Source: Candidatus Cloacimonadota bacterium (GTDB taxonomy: Bacteria > Cloacimonadota > Cloacimonadia > Cloacimonadales > Cloacimonadaceae). Taken from it: a stretch of DNA of 18,534 bases. The notes under the pieces are model-generated. The model was not told the origin of the DNA, ran no database searches, and saw nothing but the letters and a program-made list of their open reading frames with translations. Position 1 is the stretch's first letter. Every line of letters starts with the position of its first letter. Shown in pieces: positions 1-7,027 of the stretch. The position numbers and the translations under genes were made by a program. The stretch lies in the NCBI GenBank assembly GCA_023230795.1, contig JALNWR010000025.1, forward strand, positions 1 to 18,534, read 5' to 3'.

Positions 1-84
1 ATGAACAGGCATTGGCTCGAGAACGAAATCGAAGAAATGGATAAATCCAACTATGCCATAAATGGTTATCGTAATGCCTCATAA
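1..84 (+). CDS. Possible 3' end of an upstream gene (27 codons visible)
   Basis: Frame 1 is open from the first base to a TAA at 82-84 and encodes 27 residues beginning MNRHWLENEIEEMDKSNYAI. The composition, with acidic and polar residues in helix-like order, is compatible with the C-terminal tail of a real protein. The window edge cuts off anything upstream, so it cannot be said whether the ATG at base 1 is a start or an internal methionine. No family is recognised. It could equally be chance open sequence. Confidence 0.25.
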   Translation: MNRHWLENEIEEMDKSNYAINGYRNAS

Positions 85-103
85 TGAAATACACCCACAA
101 TCC

Positions 104-126
104 TGGAAAACGATGTCAATTTTCCA
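104..126 (+). other. Inverted repeat downstream of the first open frame
   Basis: TGGAAAA at 104-110 pairs with TTTTCCA at 120-126 across a 9-base loop. It lies about 20 bases after the stop at 84. The stem is AT-rich and has no T-run after it, so it is a poor terminator candidate; it may be a weak 3'-end structure for an upstream gene or chance. Confidence 0.2.
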
Positions 127-190
127 AGCACTTACGTGTAGGAAAGATTAGTCATTTATTAAAACATCATTTTGGAAATGCAAACTCTGC

Positions 191-219
191 TTGACAATTG
201 CGGCTATGGTGTATATTTA
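191..219 (+). promoter_or_regulatory. Candidate sigma-70-type promoter for the operon
   Basis: A perfect TTGACA -35 box lies at 191-196. TATATT (5 of 6 to consensus) follows at 212-217 with a short 15-base spacer; TATTTA at 214-219 gives a 17-base spacer but a weaker match. This is the best promoter-like pair in the upstream region. Transcription would start near 224-228 and leave a leader of about 215 bases before the first large gene at 442. The site is inferred from sequence only. Confidence 0.45.
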
Positions 220-238
220 GGAATAAGGAGATAATGGT

Positions 239-382
239 ATGGAAGTAAAGGCGATAGCCAATTTCTTGCGAGGCGTTAAGCAGCGGTTTCATTTTCTGAA
301 ACCGGGTGCTGTGTGCTCAAAAGTGGCACAGTTTGAGATTTTTGGGCATGAAAGCTCCCAGTCAGGCACGAGAAGTGCCTAA
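239..382 (+). CDS. Possible small protein, 47 aa, unknown
   Basis: An ATG at 239 opens 47 codons ending with TAA at 380-382. A strong Shine-Dalgarno sequence AAGGAG (225-230) sits 8 bases upstream; the nearer ATG at 234 would give only four codons. The product starts MEVKAIANFLRGVKQRFHF, is basic, and resembles no family I know. Caution: two hairpins (284-304 and 364-380) lie inside it, and the candidate promoter would start the transcript almost on the ribosome site. The stretch may therefore be a structured leader RNA rather than a gene. Confidence 0.3.
   Translation: MEVKAIANFLRGVKQRFHFLKPGAVCSKVAQFEIFGHESSQSGTRSA
284..304 (+). other. Hairpin in operon leader (8-bp stem)
   Basis: CGGTTTCA at 284-291 pairs perfectly with TGAAACCG at 297-304 across the 5-base loop TTTTC. 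It has no following T-run, so it is not a standard terminator. The half-site GCGGTTTCA also occurs in the palindrome at 18381-18400 beyond the operon, so both could belong to a dispersed palindromic repeat type. Confidence 0.4.
364..380 (+). other. Second hairpin in operon leader (6-bp stem)
   Basis: AGGCAC at 364-369 pairs with GTGCCT at 375-380 across the loop GAGAA. It stands 61 bases before the start of the first large gene at 442 and is followed by AAATGGAC, not a T-run. It may be a leader RNA structure. From 383 to 441 nothing else is seen apart from the GGGAG ribosome site (432-436) of the gene at 442. Confidence 0.35.
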
Positions 383-441
383 ATGGACATGAGTGTAATG
401 TACTGATCCAATTGGCATCAAATACTTCATAGGGAGAAAAT

Positions 442-1566
442 ATGACAAACATTTATGTATTAGTTGGGACAAATCCGATACCCTGTTACATTAGTGCGGC
501 ATACCTGCTGGGATACTATTCCGAATGCAAGCTATTCTTGGTCTGTACCGCTGATAATCCCTCCATCAAACAGTCTGGCACCTACCAAACCGGTAGAAAT
601 ATCCTTAATCAAATCACTGTTCAGTTTCCGGATACATGTGCCAAGCTGCTAAGCATAAATGATGTAGGCAGTGAGTTGTCGATTAGTTCCGTGCTTGCGG
701 AAACATATTCACCCGATGAGCTGATTCACCTCAACTATACAGGTGGAACCAAGTCTATGGCAGCGCTTGCTTATCATGTTTTGAGCCAGGAAGAGAGCTT
801 TAGCAGCAGCTACCTGGATGGACGCAGACACATCATGATCTTGGATGGAGACCCGGCCTTCAGTAATGAGCATGACCTGAGGAAGGATGCGAAGCTGAAG
901 CTGGACTTGCAAGCTATCACCACTTTACATGGCTTTGACAAAGTTCAGGATAGTTATACTGATGCTGCATATGGGGATCTGATGGAAAGATTGAAGGCCT
1001 TGCTACACAACAAGCGGATTTTCCAAATATATGGTAAGAGTAGCTCCAAGAAGAAGAAAACCCCTGAGGAAATGGCCAAGGAAGAAGAGGATATCCGGAG
1101 AAATACAGAAGAAATCATTGAAGCATCTAAGATCAGGGGAATGGGAATCAGTGAGAAGCACATTAATAAGTTCATCGATGGGGTCTGGCTGGAGCATTAC
1201 CTGTATGATGAACTGAATAAGATCAGCAATGATATCGAGATTTATCATGGGATTGTCAAACAAAACCATTTCGAGATTGACCTGATGGCCATTTATGGCT
1301 ATCAGATGACCCTGATCTCTGTGACCACTGACTGCAAGAAGGGAGGTTGTAAGCTAAAAGCCTTCGAAGCGATTCACAGAGCACATCAGCTTGGAGGTGA
1401 CGAAGCCAAGGCCGTTCTTGTTACTTTAATGGAATGTCCCAGGACCCTGGAGGATGATATCCGTGGAACCTTCGGATCCACGATTCCGGGTTTCAAAGCC
1501 TTTGGGATCGATGACTTTGATAAACTCACGATATTTGATGATATACTAAAATACGCAAAGGAGTAG
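442..1566 (+). CDS. CARF-domain effector with PD-(D/E)XK-like C-terminal domain (Can2/Card1-like, DUF1887 relative)
   Basis: Predicted cyclic-oligoadenylate sensor of a type III CRISPR system. The N-terminal half has the Rossmann-like CARF pattern: a first strand ending LVGTNPIP (about 7-14) and the ligand-site motif NYTGGTKSM at 98-106. A charged lysine/glutamate-rich linker follows (about 200-225). The C-terminal domain starts near GVWLEHYL (247-254) and carries FEID (277-280), then LISVTTDCKKG (291-301) and KLKAFEAIHRAHQLGGDEA (304-322). This layout matches Can2/Card1-type nucleases, but the usual ExK of the second active-site strand is replaced by S-V-T-T, so catalysis is uncertain. SD GGGAG (432-436) supports the ATG start. 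The next gene, a GGDD Cas10, begins 2 bases after the stop, fitting activator and sensor made together. CARF assignment is firm; nuclease activity is inferred. Confidence 0.85.
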   Translation: MTNIYVLVGTNPIPCYISAAYLLGYYSECKLFLVCTADNPSIKQSGTYQTGRNILNQITVQFPDTCAKLLSINDVGSELSISSVLAETYSPDELIHLNYTGGTKSMAALAYHVLSQEESFSSSYLDGRRHIMILDGDPAFSNEHDLRKDAKLKLDLQAITTLHGFDKVQDSYTDAAYGDLMERLKALLHNKRIFQIYGKSSSKKKKTPEEMAKEEEDIRRNTEEIIEASKIRGMGISEKHINKFIDGVWLEHYLYDELNKISNDIEIYHGIVKQNHFEIDLMAIYGYQMTLISVTTDCKKGGCKLKAFEAIHRAHQLGGDEAKAVLVTLMECPRTLEDDIRGTFGSTIPGFKAFGIDDFDKLTIFDDILKYAKE

Positions 1567-1568
1567 CT

Positions 1569-2993
1569 ATGCAATACGGTGTAATTGTTGATCTGAGAGC
1601 GATCCAAGACTACATCTTTTCTTCAAACCGTTTGAAAGACAATATCGGAGCTTCATACCTGGTTAAGCATTTTTTCGATGGTTTCAACACGGGAGAAGGA
1701 TTTTGTGGTGGAGGCAATCTCTTCAGGCTTTGCCGGGATGAGCATGAGGCAAAGCAAATCATTCGGGACCTGTCCATAAGGATTTATGAAAAGTGCCCGG
1801 GACTAAGTTTTAGCGCAACATATATTTCGGATTTTGACACAGAGGCTTTTCAGGACAGCATGGACAAGCTGCAGAAAAAGCTTCGGGAAGAAAAAAACCG
1901 GAGACAGCAACAAAGCACTTTACCATCCTACGGGATTAACGCCCAGTGCGGTTCCTCACCTTATTCTGCGGAATTTGTTTGTAAAACACCGCCGGATGAA
2001 GGCGACCTGCTGTCCAGGCAAGTGTATGCCAAGCGTCAGGCCGCGACCAGCGCGGTTCAAGAAGCCCAGAAGCTTTATCAAAATGAACTGGGGACAGAGT
2101 TCATTCTTCCGGAAAGCTTCGAAGATTTGGGTCAGGACAAGGGTCATGAGTCCTTTATCGCTGTCATCCACATCGATGGCAATCAGATCGGCGATCTCTT
2201 TTTGAATCAAGCTAGTTTTGCAGCTTGCAAGAATCTTTCAGCAGAGATCAATTCTGCCTGTGAGCTTGCTTTTGCAAAAATGCTCTCCATGGCGGTCAAA
2301 GAGATTAGCTCAGGGAAATGGCAGCATTATGGCAAAAGGCTCAAGAAAGCGGGTAGGCAAAAATATCTGCCCATACGTCCTCTGTTTATTGGTGGTGATG
2401 ATATCACCTTCATCAGTGAGGGAAGGCTGGGGCTTAGCTTGGCCATAGAGTTCATGAATCAGTTTAGCCAGATAATGAAACACCATGATGTTTCCAGTTC
2501 TGCCGGAGTAGCTCTGGCAAAAACGAACTATCCTTTCTATCAGGTGCACAAGCTGGCAAACAGTCTCTGCCGTTCTGCCAAGAACAAGCGTTTAGCAGCA
2601 AAATCAAAATCTGATCACCTGGATTTCCACATTATCAGCTCTTCGGTAAATCAGGACTTAGTTGATATCAGGAAGGATAACTACCAGCTGGGAGATGGAA
2701 GGAGGCTGTATCAAAGGCCATATTCCATTGCTGATCTGCAAGTCTTGGTGAACAATGCGGAAAGCCTTCACAGAAAGTGGCCAAACTCGAAGATAAAAGA
2801 CCTGAGATCTGTATTGTATCAATCTGCTGAACAATGTGATGCCTTTGAAGCCCAGAGAAAATCCCGGGAAGATCTGGCTTTGCCCGTCAAGGGTATGGAT
2901 GCTTTCAAGGATAGTCTTTTCGTGAATGGCGAAACAATATTCCTGGATATGATAGAAATTATCGAGATGCTGGCTCTGGAGGATTCCCAATGA
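1569..2993 (+). CDS. cas10: Compact Cas10 (no HD domain, intact GGDD cyclase motif)
   Basis: Large subunit of a type III CRISPR effector, expected to make cyclic oligoadenylates when target RNA is bound. The first palm domain opens with VDLRAIQDYIFSSN (7-20) and KDNIGAS (23-29), followed by a GGGNLFRL strand (47-54). The second palm has IHIDGNQIGD (200-209), with the metal-binding Asp at 203, and FIGGDDITF (273-281), with GGDD at 275-278. A C-terminal helical part ends the protein. At 474 residues it is far shorter than Csm1 or Cmr2 (usually 700-900). There is no N-terminal HD nuclease, and the zinc-ribbon region is reduced to two isolated cysteines (127, 138). Target ssDNA cleavage is therefore unlikely and cyclase activity likely. 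SD AAGGAG lies inside the end of the CARF gene. The stop overlaps the next start by four bases (ATGA). Confidence 0.9.
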   Translation: MQYGVIVDLRAIQDYIFSSNRLKDNIGASYLVKHFFDGFNTGEGFCGGGNLFRLCRDEHEAKQIIRDLSIRIYEKCPGLSFSATYISDFDTEAFQDSMDKLQKKLREEKNRRQQQSTLPSYGINAQCGSSPYSAEFVCKTPPDEGDLLSRQVYAKRQAATSAVQEAQKLYQNELGTEFILPESFEDLGQDKGHESFIAVIHIDGNQIGDLFLNQASFAACKNLSAEINSACELAFAKMLSMAVKEISSGKWQHYGKRLKKAGRQKYLPIRPLFIGGDDITFISEGRLGLSLAIEFMNQFSQIMKHHDVSSSAGVALAKTNYPFYQVHKLANSLCRSAKNKRLAAKSKSDHLDFHIISSSVNQDLVDIRKDNYQLGDGRRLYQRPYSIADLQVLVNNAESLHRKWPNSKIKDLRSVLYQSAEQCDAFEAQRKSREDLALPVKGMDAFKDSLFVNGETIFLDMIEIIEMLALEDSQ

Positions 2994-3658
2994 AATACAC
3001 GCTTAAGCTTAGCACACTGTCGGACACGCTGATAGGTTCCGCCCTTTCTTACGGTACCATTATCGATAGCGATATTGTTTTTGACGCAAAGGGGCTTCCT
3101 TACATACCTGCAAAAAGGATCAAGGGGCTCTTGCGAAATGCTGCCACTGATTTGCTGTCCACAGCCGGATACCAGGCTCTCTTTCCCATGGATGAGAGGA
3201 TAGTGAATGCTTTTTTTGGGAAGATCGGCAGCAATGATCCCAATCCGGGCATGATCTTTGAAAATCTTTACCTGGAAAACTATCCGGAGATCGACAGATG
3301 GATGGATTATCTGGGAGATAAATATGCATATGAGATAAACAAACCGCTGCTGCGCCAGTTTTTCACGGAAATACGCACCCAGACGGCGATTGATCCTCAA
3401 ACCAACACAGCAAAGGAACACTCCCTGAGATCGAGCCGCGTCCTAAAAAAAGGCTTTGAGTTCAGTGGAGAGATATTCATTTGTGACCACAGCGAGGACA
3501 TCCAAACCCTATTGGGCATAGCCTGTCTTTTGGTAGATAGAATCGGATCCAAAAGGAACAGAGGCTTTGGTAAGGTAAAGCTGGATTTGCTGGATCAGAC
3601 CGGTGGATCAATTTGCCGAAAGCTGGAGAGAAAACTGGAGGAATCATGCAAAAATTGA
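2990..3658 (+). CDS. cas7: Cas7 (Csm3-like RAMP backbone subunit)
   Basis: A single-domain RAMP protein of 222 residues, the usual size for Csm3/Cmr4-type Cas7. It should bind crRNA along the backbone and cut target RNA. The signature segment is GTIIDSDIVFD (22-32) followed by GLPYIPAKRIKGLLR (35-49), which lines up with the D-x-x-x-x-x-D then PYIPGSSLKG pattern of Csm3/Cmr4. Asp26 corresponds to their catalytic Asp. The C-terminal glycine-rich loop is RIGSKRNRGFGKV (184-196). The variant IPAKRIKG in place of IPGSSLKG is seen in III-D-type Cas7 proteins, from memory. It overlaps cas10 by four bases and the next gene by 13, so co-translation is expected. Confidence 0.85.
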   Translation: MKYTLKLSTLSDTLIGSALSYGTIIDSDIVFDAKGLPYIPAKRIKGLLRNAATDLLSTAGYQALFPMDERIVNAFFGKIGSNDPNPGMIFENLYLENYPEIDRWMDYLGDKYAYEINKPLLRQFFTEIRTQTAIDPQTNTAKEHSLRSSRVLKKGFEFSGEIFICDHSEDIQTLLGIACLLVDRIGSKRNRGFGKVKLDLLDQTGGSICRKLERKLEESCKN

Positions 3659-5106
3659 AGATACGCATAAAGCTTAGCTCTCCGCTGATAATCTCTTCTC
3701 AATCCGGAGATAGCACGCTTACTCAAACTCTGACACACATTCCCGGGACTTCAATGCTGGGGCTCTTAGCCGGGAGATATCTGAGAGATAGCAAAAATTG
3801 CCAGTCATTTAGCCGCTTGTTCTTACGTGGTGATCTGCACTTTCAAAACCTATATCCCTCAAAAGAAAATACAGTTTACCTGCCCTGCCCGGGAAATCTG
3901 TGGAGAAGCAAAACACATCCTGAGTCTTTTGTGAATGTGTTACGTGAACCAGGGGCAGGTAACGATTATGCAAAAACTGCTGGATATGCCAGTTTCATGG
4001 AAGATTATGTGGATCTTTATACTCCAGGCAGAGAGATATTCTTCCATCATGAGCGTGACTACAGCAAAGGTATTTCCAAATCCGGGGTAGTCTTCAACTA
4101 TGAAGCTCTCTCTACCGGTCAAGAATTCACCGGCCACATTTTGGGCTCGGAAGAGGATCTTGCGACCATAAAAGCACTTCTGGAGCAAGATCCTGCGCTC
4201 AGAATTGGCAAATCCAAGACCTCTCAGTATGGCAATGCGCAACTGATAGAATGTGAGGCCACAGAGCTGGGGGTTGATGAACCTGAAACAGGGGATGAGC
4301 CACTTATGGTATTGGCTTCTGATACGATTATCAAAAACGCCGCAGGCATTAGCACGATTGATCTTGCTGATCTTGAATCGCTTCTGGGAGTAAAGATCAT
4401 CTCTGCCTCAATCGAGACTGTTAGAATAGAAACCATAGTCAACGCCCACAAGGCAAAAAAACCTTCAGCCCGGGCATTTAAAGCAGGCTCCAGCTTCCTT
4501 TTGCAAAAGATGCCAAAAGCGGCTGCGGCATTTGCCAGGCATGGCTTGGGCGAAAGAACCTGGGAAGGTTTTGGGCAAATATATTTTATGGGCCAGTTCC
4601 CAGCAAAACTGCGCTTGCTGAGCTCCGAAAAGTCTGAGTATAGCCTGCCGGCAAGCCCTCCTCCAGCCCTGATAAAAAAACTGGCGGAAGAGGTAAGAAC
4701 CCGGGTAGTGAGCACACTTTTGTGTAGCAAAGCATCCCAAATCGCAATTCAGATCGGCCCCCGTCGGCTCAGCAACAGTCTGCTTGGGCGCTTGGAATCG
4801 TTTGCCGGCTCCGGCAATTTTTCTCAGAGCTTTGCTCTGCTGAGAGAGCTTTCCCTGCAGAAGATACGTAAAATCCACTTGGGAGACAAGAGCTTTGATG
4901 TATATCTGAAAGATATTGATCATGAAATCGAATCGTTGATAAACTCTGCTAAAGCGATGAGCTTTGGCAGTCAAAAGAAACTGCGTGATCTTATCGAAGA
5001 AGCCGGCTTGCCAGACCTTCAACCAGAACCCTTAAAGTCCCTGTTTCTGAGAACTCTTTTTTTGAATATCAGAAGAGTCAATAACAAGCATAGGGAGGCA
5101 AAATGA
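3646..5106 (+). CDS. csx10: Csx10-like Cas5-type RAMP subunit with helical C-terminal extension
   Basis: Likely the Cas5-like subunit that caps the crRNA 5' end in III-D complexes. The ATG at 3646 is preferred because GGAGG lies at 3637-3641; an in-frame ATG at 3613 has no comparable site. Counting from 3646 (486 residues), the first ferredoxin-like half contains LSSPLIISS (10-18) and HIPGTSMLGLLAGRYL (31-46), ending in the loop RIGKSKTSQYG (186-196). The second half ends in ERTWEGFGQIYF (about 303-314). These features match the Csx10 (TIGR02674-type) pattern. Residues about 335-486 are mainly helical and contain SNSLLGRLESF. Because no separate cas11/csm2 gene exists here, this tail could supply a Cas11-like small-subunit function; that is inference. 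It overlaps the next gene by four bases. Confidence 0.75.
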   Translation: MQKLKIRIKLSSPLIISSQSGDSTLTQTLTHIPGTSMLGLLAGRYLRDSKNCQSFSRLFLRGDLHFQNLYPSKENTVYLPCPGNLWRSKTHPESFVNVLREPGAGNDYAKTAGYASFMEDYVDLYTPGREIFFHHERDYSKGISKSGVVFNYEALSTGQEFTGHILGSEEDLATIKALLEQDPALRIGKSKTSQYGNAQLIECEATELGVDEPETGDEPLMVLASDTIIKNAAGISTIDLADLESLLGVKIISASIETVRIETIVNAHKAKKPSARAFKAGSSFLLQKMPKAAAAFARHGLGERTWEGFGQIYFMGQFPAKLRLLSSEKSEYSLPASPPPALIKKLAEEVRTRVVSTLLCSKASQIAIQIGPRRLSNSLLGRLESFAGSGNFSQSFALLRELSLQKIRKIHLGDKSFDVYLKDIDHEIESLINSAKAMSFGSQKKLRDLIEEAGLPDLQPEPLKSLFLRTLFLNIRRVNNKHREAK

Positions 5107-6449
5107 AAAACGGAAGAATTATCCTCAAAGCTAAACTTGATCTCCTAAGCCCCATGCTAATCGGCAATGGGAAATCGGATACGAGTGACCGGGATGTTCT
5201 CCTCGATGCAGAGGGCAAGGCGTTTATCCCAGCCACATCTTTCATGGGAGTATTATCAAGACACATGGATACTGCTGTTGCGCAGAGTTTTCTGGGGCAG
5301 CGCATGGATGCAAACAATCAAGCCATGAACCAATCCTATCTGATATGCGATGATCTCTTCCCTGTGGAAGGAGACAGCAACTGCGTGATTCGGGATGGTA
5401 TTCGCATCGATAAAGCCAGTGGAGTAGTAGAAGACGCTGCCAAGTTTGACTTTCAGGTGCTTGAGCCCGGACTGTGCTTTGAGCTGAACATGGAATTTGT
5501 AGTTATCAATCGGGAAAGGTATGACGAAGCCATTTTGATCCTGGAGAATTGTCTGGCAGCGCTGAGCAAGCCGCTTTATGTGGGCGGGAAAACCAGTTCC
5601 GGCTTTGGCTGCCTACGCTCCAAAGAGCTCGGTTTATTCAGGTACGACTTCGATCAAGCAAAGGACTTGGCAGCATATCTGCTGCGTAAGCCCCACAATG
5701 AGTTCCTGGCTGAGATCAAGCCGGTGGAAGCCAGTAAACGGGAATTTTCAATCACGGCAGATTTCAGGATTCCACAATCCCTGATTGTGCGGAGCTATCC
5801 CAAAGATGCATTTGGTTCGGATGCCTCTCACATTCAATCCTCAAATCAAGCTGTTTTACCCGGAACATCCTTACGGGGCGCTATGCGGGCAAGGGGAGAA
5901 AGAATTCTCAATGTCATTTGGGCTGGCAAGGAGAAAGAAATAGAAGATTTTCTTGCCTCCATATTTGGATATGCCTCTACCAAGGGGAAGCACTACAGCA
6001 TTCCTTCTGCTCTCCGCGTCTGCGAGAGCCGGATAGAATCAATTGGCACAGAAGTTCAAAACCGCATATGCATCGACAGATTCACCGGAGGAACAATAGA
6101 GGGGGCCAAGTTTGACTCCATGCCCGTGTTCCCCTTAAACGATACAGATGCCAATATCCGGGATCTCAGTCTAAGCCTGGCAGATCCCTTGCCTTCACAG
6201 AAAGCTCTGTTGCTGCTAATCTTCAAAGACCTCTATACAGGAGATCTGCCGGTGGGTGGTGAAAAAAGTATCGGCAGGGGAACATTGCAGGGTGTTCGAG
6301 CAAGCATCAAAGATGAGAATAAGCATGAATATGGCTTTGAACATTTCGGTATGCCACAAACTCCGGCTGTGTATTCCGAGTATATGAAAGCCCTCCTGGA
6401 AAACTCAGACTATGCTGAGATACAAACACGCCTGTCAGCATACAGGTAA
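5103..6449 (+). CDS. cas7: Double Cas7 fusion (Cas7-2x-like RAMP protein)
   Basis: 448 residues made of two consecutive RAMP/Cas7 units. Unit one has SDRDVLLD (28-35), FIPATSFMGVL (41-51) and a glycine-rich loop YVGGKTSSGFG (159-169). Unit two has SDASHIQS (239-246), VLPGTSLRGAMR (251-262) and a loop VGGEKSIGRG (384-393). Asp29 and Asp240 align with the catalytic Asp of Csm3/Cmr4, so both units may cut target RNA. A two-Cas7 protein beside Csx19 and a RAMP protein with a large insertion resembles the Synechocystis III-D variant (III-Dv), which has Cas7-2x and Cas7-insertion subunits. SD AGGGAGG precedes the ATG, which overlaps the csx10 stop. Confidence 0.85.
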   Translation: MKNGRIILKAKLDLLSPMLIGNGKSDTSDRDVLLDAEGKAFIPATSFMGVLSRHMDTAVAQSFLGQRMDANNQAMNQSYLICDDLFPVEGDSNCVIRDGIRIDKASGVVEDAAKFDFQVLEPGLCFELNMEFVVINRERYDEAILILENCLAALSKPLYVGGKTSSGFGCLRSKELGLFRYDFDQAKDLAAYLLRKPHNEFLAEIKPVEASKREFSITADFRIPQSLIVRSYPKDAFGSDASHIQSSNQAVLPGTSLRGAMRARGERILNVIWAGKEKEIEDFLASIFGYASTKGKHYSIPSALRVCESRIESIGTEVQNRICIDRFTGGTIEGAKFDSMPVFPLNDTDANIRDLSLSLADPLPSQKALLLLIFKDLYTGDLPVGGEKSIGRGTLQGVRASIKDENKHEYGFEHFGMPQTPAVYSEYMKALLENSDYAEIQTRLSAYR

Positions 6450-6463
6450 AAGGGGAATGCCTA

Positions 6464-7027
6464 ATGAACAAGATCAAACAAATCAATACGACCATAGAAT
6501 CAATTGATTCGATCACAAGCATCGGGGACATTGTAGCCTTGCTGGATGAGCATAAGGAATATCAGGTGCTTGCCTATCTGATCCCGGCTATAGCGTTCGG
6601 AACATATCGCAATGGGTTTAAGCTAAGTGTGGAAACCCTGGATTTTTGTGAAATTGAAAGCATTAGGATATTCTGTCCTGAAGGCGAGTTATTCTGCTAC
6701 AGATACACCGATTCTGAAACCGGCAAAGCGTCTCAAGATCTGCGAGGACGATTTCGAAAGGATGAAGAGGGTGAGGTGGCATATTACCATGATGCCGCTC
6801 AAATCCTGACAGGCAAAAGAATTGTGGAAACCTCAGACTCTTATTCGCTGATTGCAGAAGACCGCGGATTCCAGTTGCTGCTGCCAGAATGTTGGATCAA
6901 GCAGGATCCGGCCCAGTCGCGCCTTCGGGTGCTTACCAGAAATTATCTGGCTGAATGGGACAATGGACAATTAAGCTATGGTGACCATCGCTTTGTGGCG
7001 ATTGGTCATATCGATGAGGAGATATGA
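6464..7027 (+). CDS. csx19: Csx19 (TIGR03984-like, type III-D accessory subunit)
   Basis: A 187-residue soluble protein with no RAMP signature. The overall pattern fits what I recall of Csx19: an early strand YQVLAYLIPAIAFGTY (33-48), an IRIFCPEGELFCYRY segment (about 63-77), and near the C-terminus LRVLTRNYLAEWDNG followed by GDHRFVAIG. Csx19 is a subunit typical of III-D effector complexes, and the position between Cas7-2x and the TIGR03986 RAMP gene supports the call. Its biochemical role within the complex cannot be read from the sequence. SD AGGGG/GGGGAA is present upstream; the last bases overlap the next start (ATGATGA). Confidence 0.7.
   Translation: MNKIKQINTTIESIDSITSIGDIVALLDEHKEYQVLAYLIPAIAFGTYRNGFKLSVETLDFCEIESIRIFCPEGELFCYRYTDSETGKASQDLRGRFRKDEEGEVAYYHDAAQILTGKRIVETSDSYSLIAEDRGFQLLLPECWIKQDPAQSRLRVLTRNYLAEWDNGQLSYGDHRFVAIGHIDEEI

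Noticed and set aside
260..340. Considered a tRNA or known riboswitch in the leader.
   Set aside because: No tRNA arm pattern (GTTCRANNC) or recognised riboswitch consensus; only simple hairpins are visible.
2819..3421. A 200-codon open frame on the minus strand.
   Set aside because: It lies opposite the cas10 end and the Cas7 gene, which have clear family motifs. Its translation has no recognisable pattern; it is a shadow frame.
3613..3645. Upstream in-frame ATG that would lengthen Csx10 by 11 residues.
   Set aside because: It has no good ribosome site, while GGAGG at 3637-3641 fits the ATG at 3646, and the family fold starts right there (KLKIRIKLSSPL).
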